Positions 33,949 to 48,900 of a stretch of DNA of 64,000 nucleotides are shown here, one piece after another; the stretch's first letter is position 1, and every line of letters starts with the position of its first letter. Source of the stretch: Fragaria x ananassa (taxonomy: Eukaryota; Streptophyta; Magnoliopsida; Rosales; Rosaceae); the NCBI GenBank assembly GCA_034370585.1, contig CP139756.1, positions 4,900,501 to 4,964,500 of the forward strand. Reading direction: 5' to 3'. The notes under the pieces were generated by a model. The model was given only the letters and a program-made list of their open reading frames with translations. It had not been told where the DNA came from and did not search any database. The position numbers were made by a program, and so were the translations under genes.

Positions 33949-35295
33949 TTTAATTTAATAGCTAAGGTCTTTGATCATCAACAAAGATCACCCAACATAA
34001 CATACAGATAAATTAAATTAAAGAAAACCGAGTTGTCTATCTCAAAGTCCTTCTAAAAGAAGCTAAATTAAAAAACCTCCAATATAATAAAATAAAATTA
34101 ATTTGTTATATCAAACAACAAAGCCAAATGAGATAGACGGAACCGGCAAAAAAATTGAGATAGGTGGAAACTTGTTGACGGATTCTACTGCATATCTCGG
34201 ACATTTCACTGCAATTGCTAGCTGTCTCTCCTCCAATTTTCTATTAACCTTTTATTTATTTTGTTTTAGGACAAAAAATTAAAAACAATACATGACAAAC
34301 GGTCCACTCTCAATTTTGATGTTTCAAGTTTCAAAACAATCAAAATGGTACATGATGTTTAAAAGCTGACACACTTTTAGCACATGTTATTAATAACACT
34401 GTTAACTCTTTGTAATTTCTCATTTTTCAATTAGTGGTTTCGGGTTTTCTCTATTCTCTATTTCTTTATATTATGTTTTCTTTTTCTTTTTTTCTATTTA
34501 TAAACTTTTTTAATCTTGTACTCATACCATATATTCTTAAAGATTTTGTTGTTTTTCCCCTTACTGGTTTTTTTGCTTACTATTCGTTGTGTTTGTAAGT
34601 TACTGGGTTTGCTATTAATTTAATTATTGATTTTAATAATTTATTACTGCTAAATTAATGAGTAACGGATTTGCCTCTCAAAATTTAACGAAAAACACGT
34701 TAAATAACGGAGAATGTAACGGTATGTATATATTTTCGGTTGAGATAACAAATTTATGCACCGTTAGAATTATTTTAAAACTTGAAACACCAAAATTATG
34801 AGTGAACAATTTCTCATATATTATTTTTAAAATTTTCAAAAAAAAAACAAGGACTTGGCCTTGACCGAAACAAAAGCAGATTAAAAGCGACGAAGAAGGA
34901 CCGGCCAACTGAAGAGAGTCCAACCTGACACAGCTCAACGAAGGAAGCAGTCAAATAGTTAGAGAAACATCAAACCCAACAGAGACAACCTTCTTCTAAG
35001 TTCTAACTCATCCTCTTCCTCTGCAATAGGTATGTGTTCTGAATCTCCATTCTTCTTATTGTGCAAAGATTCTTTACTTTATCATGTCAAATACGTATGC
35101 TTAGTTTCATCTACTAAGAGCTAAGAAAACACCAAAGATCAGACTCATCCTTTAGCTTAATCGAGGCGATCATGTTGTTATTTGGTACTTCATCATCCAA
35201 ATTGAGCATACTACATTACTGTTCTTACTTTTCTGATATTGGGTTTTGGGTTTTGCATAGGGTTTTCAGTTTTGACTGCAATTAACAGTATAGAA
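33949..35295. other. Intergenic and leader of the 35296 gene
   Basis: A+T-rich with no recognised element. A likely leader exon ends near 35029 (AATAG before GTATGT), and a leader intron appears to end near 35259 (TGCATAG), shortly before the start codon at 35296. Confidence 0.4.
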
Positions 35296-38200
35296 ATGGA
35301 GGAGGATGGTCGTGGAAAGAGAATCTCATCTCGTTTGTCAGCTAAAGCTCCGCCCTTTAGATTGAACCGCTTTACTGCCCAACGCACTTGGACCTCTTCA
35401 TTGACTTTACCAGACCCTTGTGATTCCTTGCTCAAATCCTTGTCTAATGTCAACTTGGAAGAAGACCCATTACCATGTGCATCGAATTTCGGGTTTGATT
35501 CATTGCAGGGTTCATCGTTTGGCCGGCATGAAGCCAGTTTGGCCTGCAACAACTATGCTTCTGAACAAGGTAATTTCTTTGCTTCGATTGTATTTATGTG
35601 TAAAATTGAGTTACTACCTTTTGGCATTAGAGATTTTGGATATTGATAAGCACATTAATGAGTTTGATTATATTGCAACATGGTATTGCCTTTTTCAATT
35701 GGCTTGCCCACTTTGTGAAGATATAGTTCTCTGGTGATGTTTTGTTGTTATTTGATGTTTATGATCTAGGAAATAAGAGATGGAAGTGATATGTTGTGTT
35801 TTCAGTTTGAGGTACTCCTAGTACATGGTTTGTGCTTGCTGTTAATATGTATTTTTCTGTATGGCGTGTTCTTGTTGAAAGTATTGCATATGCTACATAT
35901 TTTGTAAATTGAAAATGGCTTTAACTATTTGCATGCAATGTGCTTAGAGAACTACTTCACTTTGTCAGGCAATATAATTCTTGACTTTTTCCTTTCATTG
36001 TGTTTTCTACTATCTACTAAGTTGTAATGGATCTGTTCCTAATTGTATGGAGAGGGAATGTATATAACGAAACAAAACTTGTATTGTGAGGCCACTTTTA
36101 CTTATTGTGACATCAATACAGAAAGCTCTTTATTCATTACATGCTTCCTGTGCAGGAAAGCCTGTTAAAATATCGAAACTCTATGATAACAACTCTGGGA
36201 GTGCTCGTGATAAATGCAGTCATTTGACCATGGGAAAAGAAAATCCATTCACTTCAAGATCCACAAACCAAGTTGATGCAGGAATTTTCTCCTTTTCAGC
36301 GGTTAATTCTGTGGCGACTCCGTTTGAGTTTCCGATGTCAGTTAAGTGCTCTGCATCTATGCTTCAGAGTTATTCTCAACCTGAGCTTCCATATACTACA
36401 CCAGTTGCGGGTTGGAACCAAATTAATTCGACAATGACTTTTGGTGAGAGTGGTTTGATGAAATATGATCCTTGTACAGACAATTTTATTGTATCCCGGT
36501 CACCAATAGACAATGCTTTTCCAGATCTGGAGTCTGGTTCATCAGATACCTGCATAACATTTTCTCCCTCGAATTCCATTTTGTTAAAAAATGCTGAGGT
36601 TACAGGCGGCTCTGCGGTGATACACAATGATAATTCTTCTAAAAACAGTTCTCGTGACATAATGGATCTCCACCAGCTGCTGTATGGTGAAGGCAAAAAG
36701 AATGACCATGATAAAAGTTCGAGTTATAAAGGAAACGAAAGGAAATGTGTTGAAGCTGTATCTAGTGAGGGTTCAGACCCGTTACTAACAGATAAGTCTG
36801 ATCCACAAGTCACCTTAAAGAAGCCTCATGATAACTCTAGTTTGGAACATCAGGATGCTGAGGAAGCTATTTCTCTTTTGACAAAGCTGGATGGGAACGA
36901 CTCGGATGTGGACTCACCTTGTTGGAGAGGAAGCCTGGCTTCTAGACAAACTCCACTTGGAGTTTCAAGGTCTTTGAGTTCACATTCTATTGAAAATGTA
37001 CAAGAAGCAAGTTATAGTCTGAATCCGCTGGCGCCTCAGTTTTTCCCTCGGCCTTCTAAAGCAATCGTTAATTGCTATGCAAATGAATATGACACAGATG
37101 ATTTCTCATCTTTCATAAAGAGTGATTCTGGAGCTGTAGGTGCTGTAAGTTCATTCTCCAAGGAAAATATATCTGTTGATAAAGCAGGAGCAAAGTCGTC
37201 ATTATCAATTAATGGAATGGGTACTCAAACTTCCAATAACATCCATGAATCAAAAAGAGAATATGCGCTGCTCAATAAATCTGGAAGTGACTCTGCACTT
37301 AGCAAGGGTGTATCCAAGTTACTGTCTACAGATTCAAAAATAGATGTTTCAACAGTGCTAGATATGATGCATGATCTGTCAAGTTTTCTTGTACAAAATT
37401 GTTCAAATGACGTTTTATTGGATGATCATGACTTGATCCAGCATATAATCAATAACATGCGCATGTGCATCCAACATAGGGCTGGAGGAAAGTCTCCAAT
37501 ACCTGATTTTACAGTTTCAGGCACTCCGAACTTTCCTAATAAGTCAACAGAGATCATCAAGGTGGGGGTACGTGTGTCTTTTATCCCTCTTGTTTTGTTT
37601 ATGCTGAAAGCCTGAGAATTTGATTTGAAGATGTTGAATTTGCTGCAATCTTTAAAGATCTAAATAAAGAAACCCCTAGGCCACTTTCCATTCTAAAATT
37701 TCTAGGGATACTGATGGATTTTTTTGTAGTTCACCCATATTTCTAAGATATAACTTTTAATCTGTTATCATTATGAATGTTTACATGTGTTGTGAATTCT
37801 CATGTAGGTTCATTAATCAAAATGAGAAGAATGACCTTTTTTATTTTGCTTAGTCAATCTAATATTATTGCTTATTGGTATTGTGATAATAATTACTTAA
37901 ATAGTTATTAAGCTCTAATTTGGTGTTTACCAGGGAGCTGGTTAACTTACGTAATTTCATCATTTTTTGGATAACTAAGGTTGTTAGGTTGCTGCTCTCT
38001 TTATTTCTCACTTTTCTCTGTGGTTGATCAGTACATGGACATGTTATGCTATTATATTCTATCTAAAAGCCTAATAATGCCTTTCAGTGCTCGAACATGG
38101 GATTTCAAGTAACAAATACTGGGCCTTTTGACATTCCACTTGAACTTGATTATCAAAATTTGATCAATCGTCTTGATTTTACTGGGAGAATGTTGGATTC

Positions 38201-38530
38201 CTTTCCTTCAGATAGCAACATAGGTACTGGGAAGAGCAAAGACATTATTCAGGTAGAGTGACGCAGAGTTTGTGCATATGATACTGAAAATTTTCATACA
38301 AGTGCTTAATGGTATCATCTACTTAATAATTGAAACTTCATATTTGTAATGGTGGAATGCAGGTCATGGGAAACACTGGGAGGGACAATTATTTAACCAA
38401 GGACGAGATAGACCCACAAGCTTTAGTATACAAAAAACTGTGGCTTGAAGCTGAAGCAACATTGCGTGCCATGAAGTATGAAAGATGTGTGATGAAGGAA
38501 ATTGGATATGGGATGGCACAATCTAAATAA
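35296..38530 (+). CDS. Uncharacterised plant-specific serine-rich protein
   Basis: Four coding exons: 35296..35569, 36156..37561, 38088..38252 and 38363..38530, giving 670 residues. All borders are GT-AG and the phases fit. It has no domain I recognise by function. The protein is polar and serine/asparagine-rich, probably mostly disordered and without a membrane span. Two segments look conserved in a family of unknown plant proteins: DSDVDSPCWRG at about residue 290 and, near the C-terminus, EIDPQALVYKKLWLEAEATL followed by RAMKYERCVMKEIG. I know the tryptophan-containing DSPCWKG and YKNLWLEAEA motifs from uncharacterised Arabidopsis proteins but no role. A leader intron is likely. Earlier in-frame Met codons exist upstream at 35239, but that region lies in the leader intron. 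Confidence 0.75.
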
Positions 38531-41346
38531 AAATAAGGTTAGCTACTTCCTTTATCTATTTGCTTGTTTGATCATTCTTAACTTGACCTTGTCTCGTCAC
38601 GCTGATAGGTGCCAGACAACTAGGGAAGTGTTTGAGCTTGCATCTTGAGGCAAACAGAAAGCTATTAACATAGACACCAGCTATACATGTTCGTGCTGGT
38701 ACTTTTGTGAGAAGGAACTGTTGGAGTTGGAAGCTCTCTTAACCTCTATGTATGTGCAATTTATAATCAATGGCAGTATATAATGTATTTAGCTTAGGGT
38801 GTTTAAAATGTACAGTTGAAGATTCCAAGTGTTTGAATCAGTGACAACCTTCCTCGATAAATATTGAAACATGTTTTCTTCCTAATTCTTTTCTTTCTGT
38901 TTCTGGTTCAAAAGAAGGTCAAAAGGCCCAGTACAGGAAGAACTACACTACAGGCTATGCACAATATTTTGATTGTACTTATACTGTACCTACTTTGAAC
39001 ATGTTCCAACTATAGGCCATCTTTTACCTATTAAAAAGATAAATCTACTGTTTCAATTGCAGTAAAAAGCAGAAAGCTACTTCTTTTAGTACTGTTAAAC
39101 AGCTCGTAGAGGAATATAACTTTGGGGGGGGTAAGGGAAGAAGTGATGATTTTGGATTTTGGGTTAGGCCTTGCCCTAATCATGTCAGAGTAAAGCATTG
39201 CAAGCAATCTAAAATTATTGTGAGAATAACAAGATATAATTCACCAATGAAAGTAAGAACGTTGATCTTTGTATTAGCAGTTTTGAGTCTGTATGTATCT
39301 TTTTGCCTGCAAATTGAACTTCTACTCATCACTGACAAACCAAATTTATGTTTCAACAGTAGGCACGTATTGTCATATGGTGAAAACCAAATCAAATCCC
39401 CTATGGAGCAGAAATTGGGGGGACATTCAAATATTTAACCTAGTAATTAATAAAAAAGAGTACTGAATGGACAAGGCAGGAACAGAGGGGCACTAAGTAA
39501 GTAACTGATTATGAATTTTGAATTGATTACTATTGGTACAGGCATGTGGTACCACAAATGAAAATTGTGTTACATAACTGTAGGTTTTAGGAGCCCAATG
39601 CCCAGAGGGAAGTAGTACTTGTTCATGGACATTGAACACTACCCATTGCATTCACCCACCAAGCCAAAAATTGACAGATCATGGCAGTAGGGGACCTCAA
39701 ACTTTGCCATCATCTACTATCCATTTACCATTTAACCCCAAATCCAAAGATTAAGAACAAACACACTTGGTTTGAATCAATGAATCGTCATCTTCTTTTT
39801 CTTTTCTTTTTTCAAAATTTACTACCATGCAGAGTTTTTGTAAAACATATGGCTTTCTCATGATGTTTGAGCATGTAATCAGACAGGACTCAACACCAAT
39901 CTCTCTTTGTCTTTCACTCTCTTCCACATAGTCTATATGGTCCATTTGTAAATGGTCCACATCACATCATCATAATTCTACGAAACCAACAAATAGCTAG
40001 ATCGAGAATGAGATGAAACAAAGTAAAGAGACACAAACAAAAAGTAATGGAAGTTAAAATTAGGAAAGTTAGAAATATTGAAGATAGAAAAGGATGTTTG
40101 TAATGCTTATAATACAATCTTCATCTGTCTGGGATTTGTTTCACAAGCGAGGGAGATGGTAAAACCAACTAATTACATTTTAACTTTTGAGCAATAGTAG
40201 CAAAGTTTTCATGTTTTACAGTAGAAATTCGAATCATATGTGTCTTAACGGTCAAGTAAAACTTCTATGTAATTGCGCGCTACTACGATCATCATCGTAT
40301 TGGATAAAATTAAAATTAATTACTGGTTTGTTTATTTGGTTTTCCCAGAATTAATTTGCACACAGTAATCTATAGTGTGAAGCGTTTGATTAATGTAAGA
40401 GTACTCAACAGAATAAACCCATTTTCCCATTGGATTGGTTTGAAGACCTCTAATATATGAGGTACTAATTAATTAATATGAGCAATGACGGCATGTCGGC
40501 ATACATAATTTGGATCTATGAAACCCTAGTAACTATTCCTAGACTGTAACAGAAACTACTACATTCTCATCAATTAAAAGTTACTCAAATAAGTGAAACC
40601 ACCCGCAAAAATCATTGTTCTTCGAAGATATGCATGGGCAGATAAGCCGTTAAAGAAAAAAACAATCTATGCTCGATCACCTCAAGGCCATAAAAGAACC
40701 ACATACAATTGCTGATCATCAATCATCAGTATGGTAGTGCGTACTTTAGGCAAAACTACAAACAGAAAAGGGACTCCAAGGAGCTGGTTAAGCTAGTTGA
40801 GTAATTATGGGAAAGAAAGAGACGAAAGAGGAAAGGAATAGAGTGGAGATAAGAGTTGGCCAACTGGGTCTGGCATACGGTTCAGTTTTGGATACCTTTG
40901 CATGAAACTGGGTTCCTATCATTAAAGGAGAGAGCGCAAGTTTAGCTCGATAGATACACATCTCTATTCGATCAGCTAGCACAGATCAGGTGAGGGTGGG
41001 TCGTCAGAAAAGAGCAAAGCTTTATTTTTCTGATCAGGACCTATCTAGCTCCTCTCTTAATTCTGTTAGGTATCTTCGTCTTGTTCTTCTACAAATATAG
41101 TAAGGTTTCTAGGCACATCTTTACGGCTGCTTTGGAGCTTTTAGGGTGTAGAACTGGGAACTGTGAACAGTGACAACCCCGCCATGACCTATTGCTTTCA
41201 TATTTACTCTATAATTTCTTATGGGATCGGCTGCAGATATCAACCTCACCCTCTGCAATGTCATTGTTAATGCTCTGTTGCTCTGTCACCAAAAAAAATT
41301 GAAAGCCGAAGGAGCTGTCTGTGTGTAATACAGAGGGACAGTTCAG
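38531..41346. other. Intergenic; nothing recognised
   Basis: Beyond the 3' UTR of the preceding gene, about 2.5 kb with no gene, RNA or element ends I can support. Confidence 0.4.
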
Positions 41347-41368
41347 CCCCCCCCCCCCCCCCCCCCCC
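41347..41368 (+). repeat. Poly-C homopolymer, 22 bases
   Basis: An uninterrupted run of 22 C in an A+T-rich region. Open frames crossing it read poly-Pro or poly-Gly and are not trusted as genes. Confidence 0.95.
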
Positions 41369-44300
41369 ATAGCTTTTTGTTTCCTCCTCCTTAAATTTCC
41401 TGCTGCTGCTTTTTCTACTTCTTCTTCTTCGTCTTGTTCGATTTCCTTCCATCTTGGTTTTCTTTTATGCACGACAGTAAATGATCAGAGATGTAACGAA
41501 CCAAAAGTGAAAAGTCAGTTCATCACAGCCGTCGGTTACTGAGCTTCTTTGAGGATTCGAGATCGAGTTTTGGGGCAGACCCAGATGGGTAGATGGTCCA
41601 TATTTAACCTTTGGGGACATGGAATGTTGGGTGAGAGAAGATGATAGGAAAGAAGAAAGAAACAAATAAAGCATGCCGTGCAAATATGCCATATGCCATG
41701 CCTCTACAAAGCTTAGCATTCTTGATGTGATCGAACCCTTAACGTATGAAAGTTCTGGCCGTTTTACAGGGTGTGGTGCATTTAACTCCAGTTAAATGTT
41801 TAGCATATTTTTGGCTTGCTTGCAGTAAACCTAACCTAAAACTAATCACTAAATAGCAATGAGTGATCGAGCTAGGGCAACTTAAGTGTATTGTATATAT
41901 TGTCACTCATGACTCCATTTTCCATGTATAACCAAAATTGACTCGGCAAGGAAATTCTGTCATATTCAGATATTCTACACCCAAATATATACCTAGCATA
42001 ATACACACGATAATTGACTTTGACGGATAAATCAGGCGATAATGTTAAATCATGTATCCGAATAATTTTTTATCATGCTATGAATTTAGCCAATACCTTG
42101 ATAAATAAACACAAGCACTCGACACGTACTTGAGTTTATTTTATTTTGTTTGACTGATAAAAATTACGTGATAATGTTCAATCATGTATCCGTACAACAT
42201 TGTTTGTTACGCTTTGAATTCAGCCAATACCTTGATAATCAAAAACGAAATCTTAAATTCATAACAATCATCATTGGTAACCCATAACCATATCGACTTT
42301 AGACCTACACTCTCACACAGTTGTATGCAAAACAATTTTCCCAACAATTTCATTCTTGGAATTCTTTCAAAAACAAACACACTACTGAAAAGTAGTCACT
42401 CCTATTCACAAGGAATCAAAACACTAACCCCTTTTTCATTTTTCATTGAGATTGTTAGATCAAGAAGTATATATAGTACGTACCATTGTATTCTTTTCAT
42501 GTAATTACAAAAAATTTGATACGTACATGCAGTAAGTGAACAGTGGAACAGTAACTGAGTTAAACATTGGGTCTGAGTACCATTTTTATTTCTTCTCTAT
42601 GTATATATTCTATATATGAAGTAAATATGCTCTCATTTTTACCATGACAAAGAGCCAAACTAATCAATTGGACGTGTTAAGAGAGTGCGGCATTCTTCAT
42701 TTCTTCTTCTTTGGCCAAGATACTAATAATATCACAATCATATATATCACAGGAATATGGTGGCATTAAAACGAAGGGAAATATCAACCTACGCGGGCCA
42801 TGCAAAGTGAACAGCATTTGCACGCCTTCGGCCTTTGTTTTGGCAAAGTATGTAGGTCTTCTGAAACACGACAGAGAAATTTCAAAACGAAGAACAACAC
42901 TCCGACTTTTTTTCTGGCGTCATTCATTACGTCTATCAAACCCTAGCTGAAACCTACTTCCCCTCTGTTTCATACTAGCTAGCTAGAGTGGGGACGGACT
43001 GTATTCTTCTCCATTTGTTCTTCTTCAAAGGGTTCCATTTCATCCAACAGTACTTACGAATCTTGTTCTTTTAGTTACAGTAAACCCAGGAGGATAATAT
43101 TGGATTTAGAAAACAAAACCCTGCAGAAAATACCAGAATATATTGCAGAAAGACTTACAGCTGGAAGATTAAAACTATGAAATTTAGGGTTACGCTGATC
43201 GATAGGGAGTATTTGCAGCTTCGAATGCAGCAAATTAAGCATGGTGTGGAGTTATGACATGGAGGAGTTGGAGCTTAGTAGTAAAACTAAAAACCCAGCT
43301 CGGATGTGATATCCCACAGTTTTCACTATTTACCATCAGAATGAATAAAACCCAATTGTCCTTGCCAAAATGCCAAGAAGAAACTAGGGAAAACGAAAAC
43401 ACGTTTCTGCCCGTAAGAAAATTGACGGTCCAGAAATAGACAAAACGCCCGTGGAGGAGTTAGTGATAACTGTTTAGCAGAACAGTGATATGTCTAGCTA
43501 GCAATTCGTTATGCTTGTCCGGCCCTCGATGCCGTACTCTTTTAGGTGCAGCAGCAACAGTATAGCTCAGCATGCGTCAACAGTACTACCAGTACTGCTA
43601 CTAAGTCAGATCCATACGCAGCCCTACATACTGATATCACTGAACTCTATAATGTACATGCACTCTTCTGTTTTCCTCAGATTGATCCGATCCAATCCTC
43701 ATCAATTTATCTGTGCCTAGATGCGTGCCTACTTCTAGGGATACCATAATCTAGGGCAGGGGTCCCCAATTTATAAGGCTCAGCATTTCCTAGTTGAATT
43801 GATGAAGGCTGGCTTTTGAAGTGATGAAGGTAAAGGTTCATATATATAGCAAACTAAGCATTGCCAGTGGCCCTGTCTCTGTAAAGCATGACACCCCCCA
43901 TACACCCAACAGTTATATGATGGACACACCCGTCTCTGCTATTTTGACTCTACACATTTCTTCTTCAATTCTCTTGGATCTGTTTTTGGTCTGATTTGTA
44001 AATTTTAGTTGGCAGGAAAATCTTCGATGTCATCTTAAGCCTTGACTAGAACATAGAGCTGTTTCTTTCTACTGAATATATACTTGTCAATATTGTCAGA
44101 TATGCCGTCCAGCTTTGAGTTTCCTTGTAACTAGCTAGCCACGAGAGAAATCAAACATGGCGTTTTCTAGTCAGCATGATGTTGAGACTTGAGACTTTGA
44201 GATCGAGTAGCTAGCACCCTTGACACCTTTTGACACTTCAATTTATCGATCCCTGTTATATATGAAGGAGAAAGCTGTTCCAATTAAGTTATTGTCGAAC

Positions 44301-45289
44301 TCCGAGCTAGACGTACGTGGAAATTTGCAGTATCGTGCACTAGTTTTGTTTTGCTTAGGCAAGTTGTCAATGGCAAATGCTAATCTCTTGAATGTTTGCT
44401 GGCATTTTCTCTCGTCACTCCTACAATTTTAGTTAGGGATCGAAACGTACACCGCCTAAATAAGACTAGCTAGCTAGCAGTTAGGTTTTGCTCCAATAAT
44501 ACGTAACGCAAAATTATCAAGGGGGTGAAATCTGCACCCTATTTTCTGCAAATCACATTTTTGCTTCATTTCGTTAAGCACGCACATATCTATGTAAAAG
44601 CAATTTTAAATAAAAATAGAAAAATAAAACAAAGAAATGGGTATAATTTGACAAGAGCTACCTATTTTATTTCCCACTGAAAAAGTAGGGATGTAGATAA
44701 TCCTCATTGGATGAACAAATAGGCTTTCATCTACGATTTAATTTTGACCCAATAAATCTCTTTAATTAGAAACAATTTTAACCAAGCCACAAAATGCACC
44801 ATAGTCCATACCAACTGTAATTTATTTCTTTAACGAATGGAACCTCAATCTAAAAAAACAAGGGAGATGGTGCTGCTCCCTCCTTCCTCCAATTTCATCT
44901 GTGCTCTCCCCGGCCCCTACCCCTTTTTTGGACGAACAATGAGGAATTCATCATAGATTTTTATTTGTTAGGGCAACTATACGACTTAATTAATGAGAGG
45001 CCACTATTTGCATTTCGACATTTCGTCTGAAAAATTATAAGAAACTTAACTTCGAGAAATTATACCTGATAACCTCATACATATATATATGCTTTCCAAC
45101 ACATGCAGAACATAAATTTCAGTTTTCTCATGGCTCTTGATGAATGAATTTGTGTTGAATCAATTCTTTGCTCCGAGTTTGTGTGCTTGCATGGATCTGT
45201 CGATCGAATTTTATACATAATGCCTGTGTATACTACCCGAGGGAAATAGCAAATAAACAAAACTTATTCATAGTACTTTTAGGTGTATC
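41369..45289. other. Intergenic; nothing recognised
   Basis: Nearly 4 kb of A+T-rich sequence with scattered short frames of no recognisable type, no known microRNA sequence that I could spot, and no clear repeats. Confidence 0.4.
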
Positions 45290-45895
45290 TAGGGCTAGCA
45301 ATTTGAGCTATGTCGAAACCAACCAACCGAGTTGGTATACCAAAGACTTGGTAACCGACTTACTTGGTACGGTATACCGTATCAGTACCAACCATGTATG
45401 TATAATTATGCAAAAATACACTTATATCTATGTAAGAAACGATAATTGAACATCTAACCTTTTACAAACAACCTATAAAATGTATAATATATGTAAAGAC
45501 AATTAAAATATATGTATAATATATAGTATATGTATTGTTTTATATTTATAACATCCTATAGATATAAATACAATTAAAATATAAAATGTTTAAATTTTGA
45601 CAAGAGGTATGCTTCGAAACCATGACTGCTCTGATGTAAAATATGATCACATACCACTAGACCAAAGCTATCATTGCATTATATTTGTGAAAAAAAATTA
45701 TATTTATCACTTCATTTTTTGGGCCACAATCTAAACTTGGTAGAGGCCTATTACCACATGTACCAATCGTACCAACTAAGTCGGTATACCAACTTCGGCA
45801 GTTGGTTTTGGTAGATGATTTTGTCTACCAATCATAAGTTGGTTGGTACATGATATTGATAAATAAAGTCGGTACACCTACTAATATCAGCTCTA
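45290..45895. mobile_element. Non-autonomous hAT-like element
   Basis: The left end reads TAGGGCTAGCAATT and the right end, read inward, TAGAGCTGATATTAG, resembling the TAGGGNTGNCAAT ends of plant hAT elements. Flanks are GGTGTATC (45282-45289) and TGTGTATC (45896-45903), an 8-bp duplication with one mismatch. The inside is rich in TTGGTA/TACCAA palindromes such as GGTATACC and codes for nothing obvious. Confidence 0.65.
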
Positions 45896-45903
45896 TGTGT
45901 ATC

Positions 45904-48900
45904 TACGCCTTTAGGGACATATAAAACATAACCATGGATGGATGCATGTAAAATATCATTTGCCTGCGATATGGATGTAAAAATAATTTATGCGACGGAC
46001 ACCTAGCTAGTAAAATCATCAATATCATGTAGAAAACCTAAAGATATATGATTCTTTGGCTTTGGTTAACAGATGAAACAAGTTGTCTCAAAACAGAAGT
46101 AAACTGAAGAACAAAGGAAAACTGGCATGCATTAACATCTGAATATACATGGCATTGATATCTGAATGAACATAACAGCTTCTATAACTGGATACAGCTT
46201 AAGTTTCTCAAAAACTACATGATTAATAAATCTGCAAACGAGCAACTCAAATGTGAGGGGGGAGGGTGGGGAAATTTCTATAAAGGAATAAAGCTGTGAA
46301 GTCTGATCGATCAGTGCTCATTCTTGAGTTAATGCATCTCCTGTACTAGTAGGAAACTGAATTGCAACTTTCACTATAGAAGCATCATTAGCTTTTCAGT
46401 AAGAGCTAACAATTTGACTACATTTGAGAACAATTTGCAGACCCACATTACCCTAAGCTGAAAACGGTGAACGAACTCTACTTCCAAAGAATAAGGAGCC
46501 CGGCCATACATATTAATTTTTCTTTGAATAAGAAAAACTCCAAGCTGTGAAATGCAAAGTAGAAATTACTAGCATGCATTTCCATCCTACAATGTTTTGG
46601 CATTGTTAAATAGGTAACATTTCTATCTAGGGTCCAATTGCAAATTAGGGCACTCTCGGTAGAAGATACAGATTTTTCAAGCTACTTCTCTAAACCCTAA
46701 AGTGTTGCAGTGTTCCCTGAATTTAATTATATTTCTGCTACCTTCCTTTGTCTAACTAGCTATAATCAAACCAGGCATTAACTAGTGTACATTTACATGA
46801 TCTTTCAAGTAACTAATAGAAGAATAAAAGAATGAGAAACTGACAGTAACAAAAACAGTCCTAAAAGATATGAAACCCTAAACACTTCAAAAGCCATCCT
46901 TAATTGGGTAGGCAAAGGTTATTACTCATTAAAGTATTTTAGTTACATTCTTCAAATATCCAGAAATCTAAGTTCTATCTCATTGGCTGCATAATCTAAA
47001 TCTAACAGTGGAAACAAACTATTGAACTATGTGTTTAACCCTACATTATATATGATGAGATTTAGTGAAACAATTCATCTGCAGGTGAAGGAAGTGAAAC
47101 TTCTACTTATAATGGGTAAAAGACGGTAAACTGCTGTAGTTATTAGTTATATACACTATATATCTAGCAAAAAGAATAGTGCTAAAGCATGGTGAATTCT
47201 ACATGCTCCCTACCACATTTGTACATAAATATTAAGATGAACGACATAATTAGGTACATACAAAGCTTTAAACGTGGATCAAAACTACAAAAAGAGCTCA
47301 TTAATTTAATTTCATGCAATATAATGCATGTCTCATACTATGTATGATACTGTATGGCAAAGTCCTTCTCCACATTATGACATAAATTGGTGTCCAAAGA
47401 GCCATGATCATGAATTTCCAAGGTGATAGAATTCACCCTCTTCTTATCATGATCATACTGATCAAACATCAACTTAAGTATAATGAAAAATCTTATACAT
47501 ACAAGTAAGCAGACTTGGTAATTAAGATTTCACCTAGCCTCATCATATATATCATGATCAGACAGTATTGGAGCTACCAGAACTAATTAACTAGCAGACT
47601 CAGTTTGTACCGAATCTTATGTATGCAAGTAAAAACTGTGCATATGGTAGCTAGTGAATGCAGACATCTTTAATTACAAGAAATGTCAATTTGTCTCCAC
47701 ATCAATTAAGTTCAAGCGTAAACGTTAGAATTACACTGGGTAAAATCCAAAGAATTAAGCATGTGAAATTGGATGGACAGAAAGAACAGCCTAGTGCAGG
47801 TTATATAGCCAACAGAGGGAGCAGTTCTGTAAGTACTGTCTTAGATCTTGTAGCATCTTTGAACAACATACATTATATGATGATCATCATCAACACCAGT
47901 ACTGTACTCCAGAGCTCCATCATAAGAAGACTAACTAGCCAAAGAGCTAGAGTCTCCCTTTGGATGAATAGAATTTATTTCAAAGTGTAAATGAATCAAA
48001 TGCAGATAAGATAGAGCAGCTGGGAACTAATTATAGGCTTTAAATCAATAAATATTGCAGAAAAAGGTGGTGACTAATTACTGGCAAGAAGTAAATGAGG
48101 AAAATTAATGATGGTAAAGAGAAGTTAATTAAAGAAATAGTTTTAAATTACATACACCCTATACCTTTTTGTTTGCTTCTAAGCTCTGTCTGCAAGTCTT
48201 CTGCAGAACCTGCGGGGGATGGTGAGCCCAACCAAGTAGCTGGCTGCTGCAGCGACAAGAACAACAACCTACCAGGGTAAAATACAAAACTGCAATTACA
48301 TCAGGTAGCTTTAGCATGCACTGTGCTCGATCCACTGCCTTCAACAACAGTCCATGCCAAGAAAGGTAAACCTTGTTTCCAAAATTATTAGAGAGAAGAA
48401 GAAGTCGGTGGTGGCGGTGGCAGTGGCGAAGAGAATGTATATGAATATGATAAAAGATGGAGCTGAATTATAAGTAGAATCGAGGAAACAAATTCATCAT
48501 GAGGCTTGGAATGGATACAAATTAAGAGATAGATATATAGAGAATGAGAGAGGAGGGGAACTGAGACCAGAGCCTACAAATGAAATTATAAGAGCATGAA
48601 ATCTTGGCAATGATGGGATCTATGTCTTCATCGAATATCATGAATTATCTATCATCTCTCCTATATAAATTGTTATATAAATAATTAAAATATTTATACA
48701 CATGATGATGATGAAGAAGAAGAAGAAAAGGCTGTTAAACTATTGAAACAAAGACATGGTGACTTTGGCATATAAACCCCAAACCTTGTACCCCTTCTGT
48801 ACCGAAATTTCAAATCCATATTTATTCTTTCAGCACATACATTGTCTGCTCATCCCCATGATCCATCTGCGGCGTGTCTCAGAATACTAATTAATATAGG

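Noticed and set aside
35239..35295. Upstream Met of the serine-rich protein (35239)
   Set aside because: It falls before a likely leader intron acceptor near 35259, so the exon would not contain it.
41209..41542. Open frames crossing the poly-C tract
   Set aside because: They owe their length to poly-Pro or poly-Gly from the homopolymer and have no protein-like features outside it.
43511..43749. Overlapping short frames around 43.5-43.7 kb
   Set aside because: No recognisable feature, and the same bases are open in two frames.
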